Below are positions 60,540-64,000 of a stretch of 64,000 nt of DNA, in pieces. The number at the start of each line of letters is the position of its first letter. The stretch's first letter is position 1. Both the position numbers and the translations under genes were made by a program. This DNA is from Nocardiopsis composta (lineage in GTDB: Bacteria; Actinomycetota; Actinomycetes; Streptosporangiales; Streptosporangiaceae), in contig NZ_JACHDB010000002.1 of NCBI RefSeq assembly GCF_014200805.1, positions 186,001-250,000 on the forward strand. Direction: 5' to 3'. A model generated the notes under the pieces. It was given only the letters and a program-made list of their open reading frames with translations. It ran no database searches and was not told where the DNA came from.

Positions 60540-62201
60540 TCAGCCCAGGGCGCGCAGCCGGGCCAGCAACAGCCCTCCGTCCTCGTCCCCGCCGTCGGCG
60601 AGTGCGTCCAGCAGGGTGAGCAGTACCTCCGGCCTGCTCTTCCCCTTGTCGAGCAGGCGCTGCGCGGCGGCCCACAGCTCCGGCGGGTCGCCGTGCCACA
60701 GCCGCACCGCGAGCCGCTCGTGCGCGTCCAGGTCGGCCTGGGCCGAGGAGGCGCGGCCGACCCGGCCGGAGCACCCGCCGTCCACCGCGTGCCGGCCGGG
60801 CGGCCCCTCAGGGACGTCGATCTCGCCGAAGTGGTCCAGCCGGAGCAGCGCGCGCCGCCCCTCCGGGGTGGTCGGGTCGAACTCGCCCTCGGCCCGGTCC
60901 AGCAGGTCGCCGGCGAGCAGCGGGAAGGCGAACATGCGGCGGGGCAGCGCGGCCAGGTCGCCGTCTGGCAGCAGCCGGCGGATCTCCCGGCGGCCCAGGC
61001 CGAGCGCCTCGGCGGGGTCGCGGTAGGTGCGGGCGAACGCCTCGAACGACTCCCACAGCGCGTCCAGCGCGGCGCCCACCGCCGGCTCGGGCAGCCCGGC
61101 CCGGGGGCCGGCCCACCGGATCCAGGCGCCCAGCACGTGCGGCATCGCCTCGCTCTCCTCGGGCAGCAGCACCACCCGCCGGGGCAGCCAGGTGAGCAGG
61201 AAGGTCTCCACCTTGCGCGGGCTGACCCGCATCGGGCGCCCGGCGTCGACGTCGCAGCCGTAGCCGATGACGTGGTCGACGCAGCGGCTCGCCGCATAGG
61301 AGTCGGAGAGCTCGGCCGCCTCGTCGGAGGCGAGGAAGCGGGCGGCCAGGGTGGCGCGCGCGTCGCGGCGCCACACCGGTTCGGCCGTGGGGCGGGCCTC
61401 CGCGGGAAGCGCCCGCACCCGGGAGCGCAGCAGCGCGTGGTGCGCGCCCAGGGAGCCGCCGACCAGGTCGGCCTCGCGGGCAGCGGTGAGCCGGGCCGGG
61501 CGCTCGCCGGGCGCGCCGGAGACCACCAGGTCGGTGCCGGCCAGCGCGCGCTCCAGCAGGGTCCGGGCGCGGGCCGGGGCGAGCGTGTGGAACACCGCCA
61601 TCGGGTTCTCCTCGGCCTCGGCCCGGCAGTGCTCCAGCAGCCGGTCCACCTTGGTGGTCACCCAGGCGTCCCGGAGCACCCCGCCGCAGTTGTGGTCGAT
61701 GACGGCGATCAGCGCGTGGCCGGGCCGCTCCGGGCCGCCGGGGTCGGAGTCGTAGCGGAAGGTGCAGATGACCTCGTCGGCGTCGCCGAACCGGTCGCCG
61801 GAGAGGTAGGCGCCCAGCGGGCGGACCCGGCCCACCGCCTCGGCCCAGGCCGGGCGGCGCAGGTCGCCCCGGTCGGCGAGGGCGAGGACGCCCTGCTCGG
61901 CGAGCTCGCGCCGGTGCGCCGAGGCGCCCAGCGAGGCGATTCCGGACAGCAGCGCCAGTCCGGCCGGGGTGCCCGAGGCCGCGGCGTGCGCGATCAGCCC
62001 CTCGGTCAGGTGCCGCTCCAGGTCCGCGCCGGACATGCCCGGGATGCGCTGCCCCCACCAGGCGCCGAGCATCCTGCTGACGACGAGTTCGGCGTCGAGC
62101 GGGTCGCGCATCGCCAGCAGGGCGCGGGCGACGCGGAGCATCTCGGCGAAGACCGGGTCGGGGGCTGCGTCTGGGGACGGCGTCAGGGGAGGTACGGACA
62201 C
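60540..62201 (-). CDS. Large hypothetical protein
   Basis: 553 residues, no signal peptide or membrane span. Patterns: LVVSRMLGAWWGQRIPGMSGADLERHLTEGLIAHAAASGTPAGLALLSGIASLG, HALIAVIDHNCGGVLRDAWVTTKV, then a helical region with VSPRKVETFLLTWLPRRVVLLPEESEAMPHVLGAWIRWAG, and a C-terminal D-x-GLLLARLRALG. Similar proteins are widespread in Streptomyces-type actinobacteria without assigned function. GTG 62201 is fixed by a -10-like TAGGCT (62209-62214) exactly 7 nt upstream (leaderless). An Asp-His-Asn core (VIDHNCGG) may be an active site. Confidence 0.75.
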   Translation of the reverse strand: MSVPPLTPSPDAAPDPVFAEMLRVARALLAMRDPLDAELVVSRMLGAWWGQRIPGMSGADLERHLTEGLIAHAAASGTPAGLALLSGIASLGASAHRRELAEQGVLALADRGDLRRPAWAEAVGRVRPLGAYLSGDRFGDADEVICTFRYDSDPGGPERPGHALIAVIDHNCGGVLRDAWVTTKVDRLLEHCRAEAEENPMAVFHTLAPARARTLLERALAGTDLVVSGAPGERPARLTAAREADLVGGSLGAHHALLRSRVRALPAEARPTAEPVWRRDARATLAARFLASDEAAELSDSYAASRCVDHVIGYGCDVDAGRPMRVSPRKVETFLLTWLPRRVVLLPEESEAMPHVLGAWIRWAGPRAGLPEPAVGAALDALWESFEAFARTYRDPAEALGLGRREIRRLLPDGDLAALPRRMFAFPLLAGDLLDRAEGEFDPTTPEGRRALLRLDHFGEIDVPEGPPGRHAVDGGCSGRVGRASSAQADLDAHERLAVRLWHGDPPELWAAAQRLLDKGKSRPEVLLTLLDALADGGDEDGGLLLARLRALG

Positions 62202-62277
62202 CTGACAGAGCCTATGGCACCTGTCGTGCACCCCGGGTGGAATCGGGCGGGGAGCGGGGAGGCTCCCCGGGCGGCGG

Positions 62278-62535
62278 TCAGGCGATCGCGTCGTGGTCGG
62301 GCAGGCGCGGGCCGACGAGCCGCTCCGACGGCGGGCGGGACATCACCATGGCCTGCAGCCGCTCGCGGGCGACCCGCTCCACCAGCCCCGGGGTGACCCG
62401 GAAACCGAGGTGCTCGGCGCACTTCCAGGTGTCGTGCACGCAGCGGTGCACGTTCCCCGGAGCCAGGGAACTGAACTCGTCGTTCAAACGCCGCGCGACC
62501 TGCTGCAGGTCGGCCGCGGGATAAGTCTGGAGCAT
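62278..62535 (-). CDS. Small helical protein, unknown
   Basis: 85 residues: LQQVARRLNDEFSSLAPGNVHRCVHDTWKCAEHLGFRVTPGLVERVARERLQAM, then a short tail. The three-helix pattern with conserved-looking His/Cys/Trp recalls small actinobacterial domains of unknown function that bind proteins. GAGAGG lies 8-9 nt before the ATG. It is upstream of the 553-residue gene on the same strand, with a separate start for each. Confidence 0.65.
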   Translation of the reverse strand: MLQTYPAADLQQVARRLNDEFSSLAPGNVHRCVHDTWKCAEHLGFRVTPGLVERVARERLQAMVMSRPPSERLVGPRLPDHDAIA

Positions 62536-63130
62536 CCTCGCTCACGCCTCTCGCCGGCGGGTCGGACGGTGACCACCATCCATTTCACTGCTTCGCATCG
62601 GGGTGTCAAGCCCCGCCCGGTGAGTCGTTGCCCAGGCTTTGCGGCGCGCCGCGGAGCGCCCCGCACCGGCTCCGACCGGGGCGGGAGTGCCGGGAGGTGA
62701 CCGTGGCGCCGGTGGGGCGGATGAGAACACCGGTGACCGTGCGAATCCATGGCAGAACAGAGTGTATTCGGCCTGTCTGCGCATTTTCGGGCATGGTGCC
62801 GGGCGAGTCGGAAGATCAGGAAAACGGGATCCGACGAGGTAAAGGAAGATCCCTTCGGAAATGGGCAGCCGAAAATCCACGGATGGCGCTTGGTTGCACG
62901 ACGGAGACGTATCATTTACCTTCCGCTATCGCCGCCGACTTTCCGCCGCGGCCCGGTCGCCGGCCGGCCGGGTGGCTTATGCTGAACCGGTGGCGGCGGT
63001 CGCCCGATGTCGCCCCCAGGCCGCCCCGGCCGCGGTCGCACCCGGTGCGGCCGGCAGGTGGAGGAGTTCCACGGCGCCCGCTCACGCGAGCCCCCGTCCG
63101 CGGGGGGAAAGGCCCCCGGAGGTGTCATTG
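62536..63130. other. Gene-free region with an AT-richer island
   Basis: 595 bp before the PAS-domain gene. From about 62740 to 62940 base composition drops in GC compared with the rest of the window (for example GATCAGGAAAACGGGATCC, GTATCATTTACCTTCCGC). Short ORFs on both strands here (longest on the plus strand at 62749-62985, 78 codons) lack an RBS and a recognisable pattern. It could be a promoter and regulatory region or the remains of transferred DNA. The last 20 nt hold the GGAGG of the next gene. Confidence 0.45.
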
Positions 63131-64000
63131 GTGAGCACCGATACATCCGTTCCGCTCCCTCGCATGTCCGGACTCGGCCCCTCTGAATCGGCGCTGCTGG
63201 AGACCATCCTCAAGGAAGCCCCGGTCGGCTTCGCCTTCTTCGACACCTCCGCGCGCTTCCAGCGGGTCAACCCGACCCTGGCCCGGCTGTACGGCCGCGC
63301 GGAGGAGGAGTGCATCGGCCGCCTCCCGCACGACGTGCTCGGGGAGGCGGCCGCCGAGGCCCATGTGGCGGCGGTCGACCGGGTGCTCGCCGGCGAGCCG
63401 GTGGTCTACGGGGACCAGTTCCCGCCGTTCGGCCCGGCCGGCGCCCAGGCGGCCCGCTGGGCCCCGTCCTGGTTCCCCACCCACGGTGAGGGCGGCGAGG
63501 TCGACGGGGTGGCGCTCATCGCGGTCGACCTGAGCGACCGGCTGCGCGCCGAGGGCGAGCTGCGCCGCAGCGAGGAGCGGTACCGCTCGCTGCTGGAGGC
63601 CACCAACCAGGTGGTGTGGGCGGCCGACCCGGACGGCGCGGTGGCCGAGGACTGCCCGCAGTGGCGCGCGGTCACCGGGCAGAGACGCGAGGAGTACCTG
63701 GGCCGCGGCTGGCTCGACTCGGTCCACCCCGACGACCGCCCCCGGGTGGAGCGCTCCTGGGACGACTCCATCGCCGACCGCACCGTCTTCGACGAGACCT
63801 TCCGGGTGCGCACCTGCTCCGGGGACTTCCGCTACTTCCGCTCCCGCGCGGTGCCGATGATGCGCGGCGACGAGCTGAGCGAGTGGGTCGGCGCCAACAC
63901 CGACGTCACCACCCAGCACGAGGCCGACGACATGCGCCAGCGCCTCACCCAGCAGCTCGGCGAGGCCGCGCTGCGCACGGTGCGGCTGCAGAAGGCCACC
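63131..64000 (+). CDS. Multi-PAS signalling protein, 3' end outside window
   Basis: 290 codons are visible, frame open to the window edge. GTG 63131 has GGAGG 8 nt upstream. PAS-1 (residues about 18-140): ETILKEAPVGFAFFDTSARFQRVNPTLARLYG through GVALIAVDLSDRLRAE. PAS-2 (about 150-270): RSEERYRSLLEATNQVVWAADPDG, WLDSVHPDDRPRVERSWDDSI, FRVRTCSGDFRYFRSRAVP and WVGANTDVTTQ. The last residues (EAALRTVRLQKAT) look like the start of a GAF domain, so the full protein is probably a PAS-PAS-GAF-SpoIIE phosphatase or a sensor kinase. Soluble as far as seen. Confidence 0.85.
   Translation, partial: MSTDTSVPLPRMSGLGPSESALLETILKEAPVGFAFFDTSARFQRVNPTLARLYGRAEEECIGRLPHDVLGEAAAEAHVAAVDRVLAGEPVVYGDQFPPFGPAGAQAARWAPSWFPTHGEGGEVDGVALIAVDLSDRLRAEGELRRSEERYRSLLEATNQVVWAADPDGAVAEDCPQWRAVTGQRREEYLGRGWLDSVHPDDRPRVERSWDDSIADRTVFDETFRVRTCSGDFRYFRSRAVPMMRGDELSEWVGANTDVTTQHEADDMRQRLTQQLGEAALRTVRLQKAT

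Noticed and set aside
62749-62985. Possible small gene in the AT-richer island
   Set aside because: 78 codons with no RBS and no recognisable motif; overlapping frames on both strands are equally open.
1-64000. CRISPR arrays, rRNA genes, transposases, integrases and phage genes
   Set aside because: No regularly spaced short repeats, rRNA signatures or mobile-element enzyme motifs were found on either strand.

Overview
The window is a very GC-rich chromosomal segment of a filamentous-type actinobacterium. GTG starts are frequent, third codon positions are strongly G/C, several genes look leaderless, and the block lexA / LysM gene / nrdR / nrdJ has the order known from Mycobacterium and Streptomyces relatives. 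A tmsA-tmsB-like pair for 10-methyl branched fatty acids fits the Streptosporangiales, perhaps Nocardiopsidaceae; that placement is inference. No phage, transposase, CRISPR array or rRNA operon is visible.

Layout. 0-10 kb: 3' end of an intradiol dioxygenase, tRNA-Ala(GGC), an SDR / NTF2-like / LysR trio, an alpha/beta hydrolase, a divergent ABC exporter-TetR pair sharing a promoter region, and an LPVTG cell-wall-anchored protein. 10-25 kb: an MpaB-like protein, an MFS transporter, a DUF427 protein, a DinG/XPD-like helicase, an AI-2E-family membrane protein, a TPR-like protein, glutamate racemase, a gamma-carbonic-anhydrase-like protein and the fatty-acid methylation pair. 25-33 kb: a cytochrome P450, a sugar ABC importer operon ending in a GH3 NagZ-type glycosidase, and a long-chain acyl-CoA ligase. 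33-46 kb: leuS, two related membrane-anchored proteins, a lipoprotein hydrolase, then lexA, its divergent SOS-controlled LysM partner, nrdR and the B12-dependent ribonucleotide reductase nrdJ. 46-64 kb: an antitoxin-like pair, a CBS protein, an ornithine-cyclodeaminase-like enzyme, two adjacent SPFH genes, rnhB, a membrane-anchored tandem AAA+ ATPase, a sugar-1-phosphate nucleotidyltransferase, a tyrosine phosphatase, and the start of a multi-PAS signalling protein.

How the parts may work together. An identical 16-bp inverted repeat lies before the MFS gene and between the gamma-CA-like gene and tmsA, and a related one lies before the acyl-CoA ligase; this suggests one TetR-type regulon linking lipid modification and fatty-acid activation. 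LexA boxes control lexA and the LysM gene, and paired NrdR boxes precede nrdR-nrdJ, so DNA-damage response, division arrest and dNTP supply are encoded side by side.

Most unusual features. (1) A perfect 225-bp inverted repeat (55214-55438 and 57841-58065) flanks most of the AAA+ gene; recombination across it would keep the reading frame and swap the protein's C-terminus. (2) An operon of two related membrane SPFH proteins. (3) A family of degenerate, partly palindromic intergenic repeats at 8.9-9.3 kb and 38.5-38.8 kb. (4) About a dozen genes have a -10-like hexamer 6-8 nt before the start codon, so leaderless translation looks common here.
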